Origin: Antedon mediterranea
Taxonomy: Eukaryota; Echinodermata; Crinoidea; Comatulida; Antedonidae
DNA length: 64,000 nucleotides
Assembly (NCBI RefSeq): GCF_964355755.1
Contig: NC_092675.1
Location: 12,043,312-12,107,311 of the forward strand
Direction of reading: 5' to 3'
Part shown: positions 33,812-46,600 of the stretch, in pieces
How the letters are laid out: every line of letters starts with the position of its first letter
Position numbering within the stretch: the stretch's first letter is position 1
Made by a program: the position numbers and the translations under genes
The notes under the pieces: generated by a model
What the model was told of the DNA's origin: nothing
Databases searched by the model: none
Seen by the model: the letters and a program-made list of their open reading frames with translations, nothing else

Positions 33812-36800
33812 TAGTAGAGCAGTTAACGCCATAAAAATAGCCAAGTTGTGCACTTTATTACCAAAGCATGAAACTTGCCACAAAGTTTCTTTGATGTATA
33901 TCATTTCAAAATATCGGGGGGTGCCAAGTGTCTAACGTCCGGTATGGCGGCCATCTTGATTTCAAAATGGCCACCATAAAAACAAAAAGTGTTCATATCT
34001 TGGCAACTATAATCATTAGAGACTTGATTCTGGTGTTAAATTGTTCACAAGCCACATATTTCTATTTGCTCTAATGAAAAGTTTCGTCCAAAAATGACCG
34101 GAAATGACGTTTCTTTCAGGTTGACCTTTGACCTCTTATCTGTATATCTCAGTAACTACTGATCATTTTCAATCGACTTTGGTGTCATTTTGTTCAGAAT
34201 AGAGACATTTATATTTGTAGTAATGAAACATTTTCACATAAAATGACTGGAAATATAATTTATAACCTTTGACATATATAATTATGTGAACATACTGTAT
34301 GTGGTTTACATTGGTATAAATGCACCTAATTTTTTAACCGAAATAATGAAACTTAACGCAAAAATGACCAGGAATTATTAATTATTCTGAATTTTTGTTT
34401 TTTGATGTGATAGGATAGGCATAAAGTATGACAGATCACTGAGCGATCATCTATGCCGACTTGTTTGCTTAACTGTGATGTGTCAATCGTTAGATAAAAG
34501 TTTTGGTCCTCTCTCCTTCATCTTTTCTTTTTTTTGTAATGTATTATACCATATGTTGAATTGAATTGTTAGATGCCATTTGGAAAAATTTTTGATGTAA
34601 AGTAGCATTCTTTCGTTGGCCTCTTTGATGTTGCATATGAGACAAGTTCGGAAAGTTCTCATTTTCATGAGTTAAGAGAAGAGAACACCGTCTTTCAAAG
34701 TACTTACTACAAACTTATCCTGCATTTGTGCAGTAGACTTACTTTCATTAGTAAGAAACTCATAATTCTTGTTCATTTTCGTTGCATCTAAAAAAATGTA
34801 GGCCTACTCCATTTTTATGGTAATGGGCGTTTGCTGTAAACCTTTCATCTGAATCGTTTTCCTCGATTTTCTCTAGTCATTGATTTTTTAGCAAAATCCG
34901 AACAAAATCAATTCGTAAAAGACATCTCAATATAATTATTCAAGTAATCCTTAAATTAGTGACAATATACTGTTCTGTACAAGACCTTTTTAGGCATCCA
35001 CCTGTGGACTTTCACTTTGAAGGTCTCCTAATCATACAAGAAACAATGTCTGATTTAATCAATCAAAGTAGTGGGTCCAGACAAAGAAGGGGGTGTAAGA
35101 CCATCCACAGACAAAGAAGGGGATGTAAGACCATCCACATACAAAGAAGGGGGTATAAGACCATCCACATACAAAGAAGGGGGTATAAGACCATCCACAG
35201 ACAAAGAAGGGGATATAAGACCATCCACAGACAAAGAAAGGGGTGTAAGACCATCCACACACAAAGAAGGGGGTGTAAGACCATCTACAGACAAAGAAGG
35301 GGGTGTAAGACCATCCACTGACAAAGAAAGGGGTATAGGACTACTTACAGACAAAGAAGGGGGTATAAGACCATTCACAGACAAAGAAGGGGGTGTAGGA
35401 CCATTCACAGACAAAGAAGGGGGTGTCGGACCATCCACAGACAAAGAAGGAGATGTAAGACCATCCACAAACAAAGAAGGAGGTATAAGATCATCCACAG
35501 ACAAAGAAGGGGGTATAAGACCATCCACAGACAAAGAAGGGGGTGTAAGACCATCCACAGACAAAGAAGGGGGTGTAAGACAATCCACAGACAAAGAAGG
35601 GGGTGTAGGACCATCCACAGACAAAGAAGGGGTGTCGGACCATCTACAAATAAAGAAGGGGATGTAAGACCACCCACAGACAAAGAAGGGATTATAAGAC
35701 CACCAACAGACAAAGAAGGGGGTGTAGGACCATCGACAGACAAACAAGGGGGTGTAGGACCATCCACAGACAAAGAAGGGGTGTAAGACCATCTACAGAC
35801 AAAGAAAGGGGTGTAAGACCATCCACACACAAAGAAAGGGGTTTAATACCATCAACAGACAAAGAAAGGGGTGTAATACCATCAACAGACAAAGAAAGGG
35901 GTATAGGACTATCCACAGACACAGAAGGGGGTATAAGACCATCCACAGATAAAGGAAGGGGTGTAAGACCATCTACAGACAAAGAAGGAGGGTTAGGACC
36001 ATATTAACCCAGGAAGCATACAAAAAGAAGATGCAATCAAAATAGGCCTACCACTTGGAAAACAATAAATTGTAGAAAAACTGAGGCTTAATTGTTGAAA
36101 TATAAAGGGTTCTTTGTAAGGTCATTAATAATACAGTATATTGATATAAACACGATCATCATACTAATTATTTGACATTCAAATACAGTCTATCTCGAAA
36201 AGAAGCTAATACTATCACCTTTTTGAGGTTTTACGGTATTCCATAACATGTATGTTATTTCCTCTGTCAAACTATTAAAACTTTCAGCGAATCAGAAGGT
36301 GCCAACATCGTTGAACTAATGGTACCACCAAGCACAATGTTTACCAATTTTATGTACTATATACAATTTAAGTCCATTAATCATTTAATATAATTATGCC
36401 TATCAGGTAAAAGTTCAAAATGAGGTGCATTTAAGACCAACAAAAACCACATACAGTATATTCACATAATTAAAAATCAATAAATAAATGTCAAAGGTCA
36501 TAAATTGTATTTTCGGTCATTTTATGTGAAAATGTTCCATTACTACAAATATAAATGTATTTATTCTGAACAAAATGACACCAAAATCGATTAAAAATGA
36601 CCAGTAGTTACAGAGATATACAAATACGAGGTCAAAGGTCCAACTGTAAGAAACGTCATTTCCGGTCATTTTTGGACGAAACATTTCATTAGAGCAAATA
36701 GAAATATATAGTTTGTGAACAATTTGAGACCAGAATTAAGTCTCTAATGTGTATAGTGGCCAAGATATGAACATTTTTTGATTTTATGGTGGCCATTTTG

Positions 36801-36941
36801 AAATCAAGATGGCCGCCATACCGGACGTTGGACACTTGGCACCCCCCGATATTTTGAATCTATATACATCAAAGAAACTTTGTGCCAAGTTTCATGCTTT
36901 GGTAATAAAATGCACAGCTCATGTCATTAACTGCTCTACTA
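33812..36941. mobile_element. Unclassified DNA transposon with ~500-bp inverted repeats
   Basis: Starts TAGTAGAGCAGTTAACG and ends with the inverse. Inverted similarity runs to about 34340 on the left and from about 36420 on the right (for example ggcggccatcttgatttcaa). It is inserted in the hAT word cagacaagtgcg with CAA on both sides, giving a 3-4 bp target duplication. The middle holds a minisatellite and no transposase. Confidence 0.85.
35078..36000. repeat. 30-bp minisatellite, about 31 copies
   Basis: The unit is acaaagaagggggtgtaaga plus ccatccacag. Because 30 is divisible by three, frames stay open on both strands, giving ten-residue repeats such as TDKEGGVRPS on plus and DGLTPPSLSV on minus. 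Copies differ by point changes and one-base deletions break the phase near 35630 and 35780, which argues against selection on any frame. Confidence 0.95.
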
Positions 36942-37188
36942 CAAGTGCGTACCTAGCTAATGTTTAGTAGCAAGTTAGATCGCTGGCAATAATGAATGCA
37001 TAAAAGTGCATATTAGCCCTCTGACGTACTCTCACGGTCAATGGAACGTCGTGGTTTTCTAGGCGCTGAAGCTATATGAAGTGAACGCGAACGTTTTTTA
37101 CTGTATGTTATATTCCCCGACAAAAAGTACCAGTGTTCCCCGACGGGGGGCTAGAGCCCCCGTAGCCCCCCCGCTGGCGCCACCACTG

Positions 37189-37235
37189 TGTCCAAGTACT
37201 CTTACTTGCACTGTTGAAGGGCTATAGTGTAAAAT
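37189..37235 (+). mobile_element. Penelope-like element 3' end (right part)
   Basis: After the TGTCCAAG duplication the sequence continues tacttgcactgttgaagggc. It matches the tail region seen at 61765-61795 in another Penelope-like fragment. Confidence 0.65.
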
Positions 37236-37493
37236 TGAAACATCTATATATTTGCAGTAGTGGCATTCTTATCTACTTCTAAAACACTTTAATAATACTC
37301 GTGCCATTGGTGATGGGGCACAGTTTTCTCTAAAGGATATCTTACTTACTGCTTAATAACTACTGATAATGGCAGGTATTTTTTTTTTGTGATAACCAAA
37401 ATTGAATAATGAAGAATTCATATAACATTTGACTTTAGGACAGTATGAAAAAAAAAACTCTTTTAACAATCTTCAAAAAATATTCAATGCTTC
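37236..37493 (-). other. ASNSD1: Probable ASNSD1 3' UTR
   Basis: Sequence between the stop codon and the Penelope/hAT insertions. No clear AATAAA signal is visible on the minus strand, so the transcript end is not defined. Confidence 0.4.
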
Positions 37494-37679
37494 TCATTTA
37501 ACAGAAAGACGACTGCAGACATCTGAAGCCTTCTCTTTTCTCTGTTCCATCTTTGCAATTCTTGACCCAAATTGAATTGCTCTCTTTGGAAGTGTTGCTG
37601 ATAGTCCTAATCCCATTTCTACAGCTGCCAATCGAAGCAGCAGTTTCTCACCAATTCCACGGGGTAGAGTTAAGTTAAC
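37494..37679 (-). CDS. ASNSD1: ASNSD1 terminal coding exon
   Basis: Encodes [20 protein letters not shown] through [14 protein letters not shown] and stops at TGA (37494-37496). Acceptor tttttgtag. Confidence 0.97.
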   Translation of the reverse strand, partial: VNLTLPRGIGEKLLLRLAAVEMGLGLSATLPKRAIQFGSRIAKMEQRKEKASDVCSRLSVK

Positions 37680-40600
37680 CTACAAAAAGTACAATAAAAA
37701 TATATACAAAAATGATGCTACAAGCATTAAAGATAAATCTTATTATTAACAAAAAAAAGTGGATGAGCAGTTAAGAAAGTGAAACTGTAATCCATAGCTC
37801 ACTTGCTCTATGGTGGAACAAGTCTTCTTGGATAATGACTATAAACCGTTCAGTGTACAGAAAATGCTCATGTGCACTATAAAACCTAGTACAGCCTTCG
37901 ATACGGGGGTAGGGGTTACCTAGGTGTACTAGCTCACACAGCCACTGTCGTGGACAGACGAAATAGTGCAGTAGTTGGCAGCCCGACATAAGGTGATCCT
38001 TAGGGGAGTAAGTAGTTGAAAAGTGTAACATACAAAGTATAAGTTGGAAGGAAACACAAAAGGGAACTTATACCAATGGCAAGAAGTCTGTATTTCCCTC
38101 TTACACAGTTACTAGCACATGAAGATAAAATATAATACTTCAATATAATTATATCAACAATAAAAAAATATAAAATTCATTCATAAAAACACAAGTATGT
38201 TATTGTTGAAATTATCTATTATAAAAAGTAGTCTTTTGAATGAATGCATAATTAGCACCAATGTTTATTCATTTAATTTATTTCGGATAGTACATCCATA
38301 TACAAAAAGATAAAAAAATTCACCAGGAAATTAACAATCTTCCACGAAAACAACCTAAAACTAGAAAGCCACTCCGAGAGTGCATACCTCCGCCTACTGT
38401 AAAATTCTCCTACATAAGATTTCTCCGGGAAAAAATATATATAATATATTGTGTGTCTTAATGCTGTTTGTGATATAGGCTAATTTCACTACAAGCATGT
38501 GTAATGGTTATGTAACAAGCCTTTCAACAGCAATACCCTGTAGCTTCAGTTGACTAACAATAGAACAGCAACGTGAAAATCAAACGAGTGAATTTTAAAA
38601 GAAATAGGTTTTTTAAGCTACTCGCATTAAAAAAGGTGCACATTAAATCAAATTATGTTTTAAAATTACAAATCACAAAATATAACTCTTGCCTCTTGTA
38701 CAAAAATGAAGTTTTTTGGATAAGTAGTACTCGAGAAAATGCAATTTCAGTTTATTTGTTACTTTAAAGCTCAGATACAGGCATGAATTTTAAATATAAT
38801 ATTTGGTTAATTGTACATAAATCAAATATTTGTAACAGAAATCAAGACGAAAAAAAAATGAATTTTCCTTAATATGGTCAAATACAAAATTTGGCAAAAT
38901 TCTTCCATAAAAACCAGGAAGACTTTTTTTCAGTAGTTAAGTAGTTAACCTAATGTAATAACATGTCTGGTGACTCCCTAGACTGTGAAAAAAGATGGTG
39001 GACATACGGTGGATAATTTTTGCTATAGCATGAAAATAAAAATCTGAAGTTGAATAAAAATATCAGAAATGTAATATTCAAGTTATATTACCTATATTTA
39101 GTCATCTGATAACATTTTTTACCACACCGTTTATTTTTCATAGCTTTTTAAAATGCCTCTCTATTTACAAAAATTTGTGTACAAAAGTATAGAGATTTTA
39201 CTGTGTAATTTGAACTAACTGATAAGAAAGTGCTTATTTTCAACAAGCTCGTGTAACACAAATAAAATCTAAAAAATTATGAAACATAGGGGAAACTATA
39301 GATCGATAATTATTGGAATGTATGATCAATAGAAATGTTTTGCCCGCACCTGGCCTTTAAGACTGCTCGCCGGCTTTTGGAAAAATGCTGCCCTATCTTT
39401 TAACACTAGCAGGTCTGAAAAAGTATACTAAAAAGTGGTCCAGAATTGGGACCATGGTCCCAAAATTTAATGGAATGGTCCTTGACCACATATCTATCTG
39501 TATATTCATTTTGCTAAAGATCTTGTAATTACTTTTTGAGTAATCCTGCTAACAAACAAACAAACAAACATACAAACCCACGCAATCGATTACATATACC
39601 TCCTTGGCGGAGGTAAATAATGATTATTTACCAAACAAAAATTGTCTATACCTTTATCCATATTGGTAAACGGTTCAGAAATGTGATGACATTTTCATCT
39701 AAAAATGGAAATCTAGCTTCTCTGCCATGATCTGCTATTATTCTAAGAGTAAAAAAAAAAAAAACAGACAGTGAAAATGTAAACAATAAATAAATATTGG
39801 GACAGTGAACAAATTTACTATTGGCACCTATGCTACCAGAGCTGTGCTGAATTTAACTAACGCTGGTAATCATGTATAAATAACATTTTTAACATTTGTA
39901 ATTAACATTTTGAATTTTAAACAAAATGAAGATAGGCAAATCTAATTGGACATTTTGATGTGATTTAATTCAGCGCGCAGAACACATACGTGTCAGCAGT
40001 GTAAGGGTAAGGATGATATGTACACAATTTTATTTCATAATTCTCTGTCAGAAATTCTACTCAGCACATTTGGTTAGATGAACTAGGTACTATATGCTGG
40101 TGTAGAGGGTTTTCAATATAATTTCAATAAAAATGGTGCCTATAGACGTGGCGGAAATGTGCTAACAAAGCGGTACCAGTTAGATGAGAGAGCACCTAAT
40201 TTCACCACTATGAGAAGTAGTTATTAAAGTAAGCCTCAGCTAATTTTAATCATCATAACACAACTCCAAGTAACAAAAAACGTGAATTGGTTTTCCCTAT
40301 CCCCTATATATAGGTATTTGTGTGTGTTAATAGGCATTTGTGTGTGTTTGGGGAAAATTGTTTACGGCACTTTTAAATTTTGGCCTATTTTTTTTTCTGA
40401 CATTCTATATGGTATACTCTATGTTCCTATACTTTTTTCCCCGCAAAATTTGTACTGCACCCAGGCTAGTTGGGCTAAAGTTTACAGTGATCACAAGGTT
40501 ATTTGTTCGATTTAATTAAAAAAATATTCACCTAACTTTCAAACCTAATAACCATACCCCAATTATTAATAGTGCCCGTTTATCAACATGTAAGGAGTCG

Positions 40601-43600
40601 CAAATGGAATATCAATCATTGGTAGCGCAATCAATTGGTATCATGACACCTTCAGACAAGATCAACCAGAATGACACCATCAAGAAGTGTATTGATTGCC
40701 TGAGAAATGCCACCAAAACTGTTGTTGGAACTGTCAAGTCATCTCATAATAACTTGCTTTATAACGATCCCGAAGTTGTTAGATTATCAAAAGACCACCA
40801 CAAATTCATTTCGATACTTTACAGCAGCAATGAATCGAACAGAACTGCGTCATAAAATCAACTCCACTAAAAATCGGATAGAAAAGCGTCTTAACACCTA
40901 GAGGAAATGAGAGCTGAAGATCTTGCTCAAACTATAACTTCTACAAATGAAAGTCGAGATGTATGAAGCTGTTCGCATTGTCAGTGAATGAAATAAAAAC
41001 ACCAAGTGTGTGTGCATGATGGTGATGGCAATAACATCATTTTAATATGCGAGTGAAGCGAGCATCACTTGGCTGGGGGCCAGGGGGCCGCCAAGGGCCC
41101 CTGGTGGGGGTTCAGGTGGGGGGGGGGGGGGTAGCCCCCGGAAGCGTAATTTGAGGCCGTTTTAATCAGATTTAGGGTAGCCAATTTTTTCAATTTTGTA
41201 TGGTACATAAATAAAATACTGTGTGAAAAACACATTGCAAGAGGTCCGGTACGATGACTGTGTAAATCCATTCTTTCAAATTTAAAAATGAAGTTCAATA
41301 TGCCTATCATAGAAAATATACGCGAACGTAAAACCTACCCACAGGCCAAGAGGTATATTGTTATAATCGCAGAGACGTAGGCAGGTTGCTGTTTGGGGGT
41401 GCGAAAATTGTAAATGCGCGATATCCATGGCCTGATCTGTAAGAAGATTTTGTAAAATAGAGCTGCAGGTCCCCAGAAATTGCAATTATACATTGATAAA
41501 TAAAACGAAATTACAAGTCTATATCAGAGATAGAACAAGCCCACCGAGGTTGAGATGGAGCTAAGGACATTTAAACAACTAGAGTTGTTAGGTCTCCGGA
41601 TATTGGATTATAGTATTTCGAAAAAAAGAAACAAAATATATAAGGCTCCAGGACCAGCCCTACCATTAGGGTTGAGCTGCTAAGAAAATTGTGAAAAATA
41701 GACCTGCTAGGTACCTGGAAATTGCACTTATATAGGCCCATATTGATAAATGAAACGAAATTAGAAGTCTACAGAACCAGAGCTAAGAAAATTGTCAAAA
41801 ATAGAGCTGCTAGGTCCCTGCAAAACATTGAAATATGAAACGAAATTATAGGTCCAGCCCACCATGGTTGGGGTGGAGCTAAGAACATTCTGAAAAATAG
41901 AGTTGCTAGGTCCCGGAAATTTAACTTATTATACTTCGAAGCATAAAACAAGATATATACCGGTACGTCTCCAGAACCAGCCCTACCATGGATATAAAAA
42001 AAAAATGGAAAAAAATAGAGCTCTAGGTTCAATGCACTGACTGTATATTGTACATCGAAATATGAAACAAAATGTATAGTAAGTATACATGACCAGCTCT
42101 ATAATTGGGGACGGTTGAGCTAAGACAATTTTGAAAACTAGAGATGCAGGTCTTCAAAAATTACACCTATACTTTAAAAAAATTCAGACATAGAGGCCTA
42201 AACAAGTTACCCTTTTTACCTTTAATTTGGAGGGGAATGCATCCACAAGCGTAGACCATTTTCCGTCGGGGGGAAATCAGTTTATTTCCCAGATGTGAAT
42301 CTGGAATTTCGATGTACGAGCAGTTCATGACATACAGGACATTGGAAATGTAATAACTTAGCTATAATAAGATGTTGGCTAAACGAAAATGGCATGTTTT
42401 TTGTTTAGTAATGTAGGCCGAGCATACAGTGAAAAACGTCTATTTCAGGTTCAGGTACCCCACGGTAATCGTAAATTAAAAAATTGAACATACGAACAAT
42501 AAAATAGATCGTGAAGATAATTCGTACCCTTTTGCTGTCGATACACAGTACACGACGTAACGCGTCAGTAAACTTCGCCTGGAAAGTAACTACAGTACAC
42601 ATTCTGGTCCCTGGGTGGAACATGATATCACGCGTAAACTGCCGGGCCCAATGTTAAACGATTCGTACAAAGGGACACCACCAGACAAGAGCATACCTAT
42701 TGTTTATTAGATCGCTGGCAATAATGCATGCATAATAAAGTGTAATAGCCCTCCGACGTACTAACAAAAATGGAACTTCGCGGTTTTCTAGTCGCTGAAG
42801 CTACGAAGTGAACGCGAATGATTTTTACTTTATATTATATTCCCCGACGAAAAGTACTCACGTTCCCCGACGTGGGGGCTAGGCTCCCCGACGAGGGGCT
42901 ACAGCCCACGTAGCCCCCCCCCCCACCCACTGGCGCCACCAATGAGAGATATCACTCTTAACATATTACAACACAGAAAAACCGACCATAATTCAAGTTG
43001 ATGTGTCCCAGGCTGGTTTAGGCGCAGTATTATTGCTAAACGGCAAACCTATTGCATGCGCAAGCAAATGACACGGAGAGGCGCTACACGAACATTGAAA
43101 GAGAAATGTTTTCACAAATTCTTGTACGGCAAATATTTTGTCTATGGCTGTGTTTATACAACACCCTAAATTTGAACACGTCTTTAATTTTTAGCGTGTT
43201 GCACGGGCCGAGGTCAACCCCACAAAAACCTTGCAGTTATACATTAAATCGTAATACCGTATTATACCATAGTTCATAATCCTAAGTTGTATATATACTC
43301 GCATGCATTATGAATTAATATTAGTTTATTAAGGATTTTAATAAAACGGATGATTTCGTTTAAAATTTAGTTTATTCAGTTATTGATTTTTTAAATCTGC
43401 CTTTGAAATTAAAAAAAAAATGTTTTAGAATTAGGATACAACTAAGCTACATTTTGCCAAATTATGCCAACATTAATTAGCGTTAATGTTAAGTGCTAAA
43501 TCAGTTAAAATATGCAAAAAAAGCACAATTATCTACTAGATTTGGTCAACATTTTCACAGCACATACTTATATTTAACGAGAGGTCAAAACAATACCCTG

Positions 43601-46600
43601 AGGACACTTCCAACACGGCAACAGCAACCGGGAATCAAAAAATTTTAGGATTCAGCCAAGTAGCCTTTTTTGCAATTAAAATCTCATTACACGGAATCTC
43701 TTCAATGTTATACAACACACTTCTCGTAGGCGTGTTGAATATGCGTGTAATAGCGTGTTGTATAAACGCGCCCATTGAGTCGGATCATAAACCGCTTGAA
43801 AACATTCAGTATAAGGACTTCAGGCCCGTAGCCAGGGGGGGTTTTTATGGTTCGGGCGAATCCCCCCTTACAGCGAACCCCCCTTAACCAACTGCGAACC
43901 CCCATCCCCGACATGCCCAATACCTCACCCTCATCTCCAAAAATCCTCCAAATACGTGCCCCACAGTACAAAAAGTTGTTTGTAAATTGAAAAATTCGTA
44001 AACTTGTTCGTGAACCTTCTTCTCTGTATGAGCGTCAACTAGTGATACGTGTCTGTAAATTTCTAAAAGCTGCAAATGAATTGCCGATTTTAACCTGAAA
44101 AATAAATGTTTGGTCCCTGCATGTAACATGATATTGACGCGTCTCATGGCGAGCTGGCGCACGAACGATTCGTACAAAGGACACCGCCAGACAACTGCGT
44201 ACCTATAATTGTTTAGATCGCTGGCAGTCAGGCAGCATGCATAAAGTATATAGCCTTCCGACGTACATCAGTATTTATGTGTGACTATGAAGTATAATGT
44301 ATCATAGAGGATTATAGTGAATATTAATATTTTACACTATAATATCTATGTAGTTCACAGTATGGCATCCGATTATTTTTTTCTAGACCACCAGCCGATA
44401 CGTACTAAAATGTATCAATATCACCTATTTACATATTTATATTCCTCAACAAATTGCTGTAAATAAATATTATAGATAGAGCTAGCAAATAGCATTTGCC
44501 TTCACCCAGTGTGCTTTTTTCGGGGCTGCTCCTAGATATACGTTCGCATTGAACTTGAACGCAAAACAAAATACGGAGTAAATGATCAAACAATCGGCGG
44601 TTCCACACAGAGCACGCACATCTAACATACGGCAACAAATAGTTATCGTCATTTAAATTATCGACGTGTTTGAGGAGGCGGAAAAAAGTACGATCTTTTT
44701 GCTCATTGGTTATATAGCATGCTGCACGAGAGTGTCTTTTCCGGCCATCTAGGGGTGTCATTTAACAAAATTCGCTTCGCATCAGGCTGGGGGGGGGGGG
44801 GAGGGTAGGGGGTTTTACCCAAATATTTAGTGTCCGAACCCCCCCTTGACAGATCCTGGCTACGGCCCTGGACTTGGCAAACACACCACCGAGGTTGCAG
44901 CAACTAAAGTTATGTATGTAGCCATATGATTGTAAAGTAGTATACCGACCAGATAAAGGAATGATGCTTGCAGACATGTTGTTCAATCGATTTAGAACAG
45001 ACTATACATATGGTCACTTTCTCTAAGGAAAGAGACAAAGAGATACAACTGAAAACTTCGCTGGATGAGGAACTTGCGTTATTAGCGAAAATAGCAATTG
45101 ACGGATGGCCGAATGTTCCTAAAAAAGTTCCAAAATTTATTAGAAACTACCATTCCTGTAGAGAGGAAATATCGGTTGAGAACGGCATAATTTTGAAGGG
45201 TGAATGTTTAATTATCCCTAAAGCAATGCGAAAAGATATGTTGCACAGAATTCATGAAGGACATCTTGGTATAACAAATATGACATGAACAGATAATTTG
45301 CAATAACCTCTGAATCTTATATTAATGTTATATTGGCATATATCTCTATGCTACATAATAACAATATAAAATTTTGGATTTTGATAAAACTGTTTTTTGA
45401 TTGAAACTGATTACACTTTTGAGTAATGTTATTACTACGTAAGCGTGGTGTATCAAGACACTACATGTACACTTCGCTATCGTTAGTGAATAAAGAGCAT
45501 ATCAAGATTGTTACAATATCGTGTGAGTATCTATTAGTATTTAAGTAGACAATTCATTACAGTGCCCAGCAACCAAAAAGCAGTACAAGGTGTACATAAA
45601 AAATTGAAGCAATTATGTCAAGTCATAGACACTAATTGGGTCAAATCAACAGTTCTTAACACAGCAAGAAGTTCCATAGCAACCTTTGTGCTGTTAGATG
45701 GCTGCAATACCTTTGGCTCGGACCCATTTTCATGTTATCTGTCCCTAATGATTAACTTTCAAACGGTAATCTTTCTATTCCTTATTATATTTACCTGTCA
45801 TCTCTAGCCAAGTTTCGTTGTGGTATCCGATTAAGTTCCATTTCAAGTTCTTGAACAAGACCTTGCCATCCATCAGCTCTATGGATTAAACAAAGCACGA
45901 CATATATTATATCTGTCCCTATATCTGTCCCCATCTGCTTTCAGACTACTTCTTTTGGAGACACATGTTCAAGGATACTTGTGAACATAAAAGTCAGTAA
46001 CCAAATTTACCATTTTGTTGGCTCTATTTTACCACCTGAAAAGAAAAAACACAAGTTTCTTTGAATTTATTTTAAAATTGACAGCAAAATTCAGACAGAA
46101 AGGTGCTTGTTACAACCGTTAATGTAGAAAACGCCAGCTAATGTCGAAACAACCGTTAATGTAGAACAACCCACCGCTTATGTAGTAAAACCTCCAGCTT
46201 ATGTAGAAACACCAACAGCTTATAGTACAGTCAATCTAATGATATACCCACCACAAATTGCAATAGTAACAAAGCTAGTATTTTTTAATTCTATATAATG
46301 TGTAGAACGACATACTAAAAGTCACCGAAAATCCAAGCATTGGGTCAAGGGGTCAGAGGTCAATAAAGGTCATTTTAAGTCAAAATTAATATGCCCCATT
46401 AATTACATAACCATTTAAAATACATTATATACAAGTGGGATTTATGTCATTCGAAAGCTTATTAAATTTCCTATTCAGTGATATCCAACTTATAGTCATA
46501 ACATTTTATTTAGAATGTCATTTTTGTGGAAAAACAAAACATAATGTGTCAATTTTGGCTAAAAATGTTGTTTTCGCTGTAAACAACAATGGTATACACA

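Larger units (their letters stand above)
17237..37188. mobile_element. hAT element inflated to 20 kb by nested insertions
   Basis: The left end CAGGGGTGGCGCCAGG and the right end (inverse of CAGTGGTGGCGCCAGCGGG) are the same as in the 9350-10972 element. They are bordered by the perfect 8-bp duplication TGTCCAAG (17229-17236 and 37189-37196). Sequence belonging to the element itself is 17237-17842, 20221-20440, 31500-31622, 32870-33811 and 36942-37188, about 2.2 kb in total. The rest is later insertions, each with its own boundaries. No hAT transposase is visible. Confidence 0.9.
42945..45288 (+). pseudogene. Gypsy-like Pol fragment (RNase H to integrase), split by two MITEs
   Basis: RNase [21 protein letters not shown] then PIACASK, then [13 protein letters not shown] and [12 protein letters not shown]. 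After the first MITE comes [15 protein letters not shown], the second catalytic D. After the second [32 protein letters not shown] and then the frame ending at 45288 with [15 protein letters not shown] and [11 protein letters not shown], the start of the integrase zinc domain. The two MITEs exactly interrupt one ancestral frame. Other stops are present, so it is dead. Confidence 0.85.

Noticed and set aside
35055-35982. Long repetitive proteins on both strands (up to 245 residues)
   Set aside because: They are produced by a 30-bp minisatellite whose unit length is divisible by three. Phase is broken by small deletions and all frames look alike.
17237-37188. Giant cargo-carrying transposon moving as one 20-kb unit
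   Set aside because: The internal blocks are later insertions with their own target duplications, and other copies of the same hAT are under 2 kb.
44429-44986. Minus-strand frames near 44.4-45.0 kb
   Set aside because: They lie within or across the end of a TIR element and lack any conserved motif; the Gypsy frame is on the plus strand.
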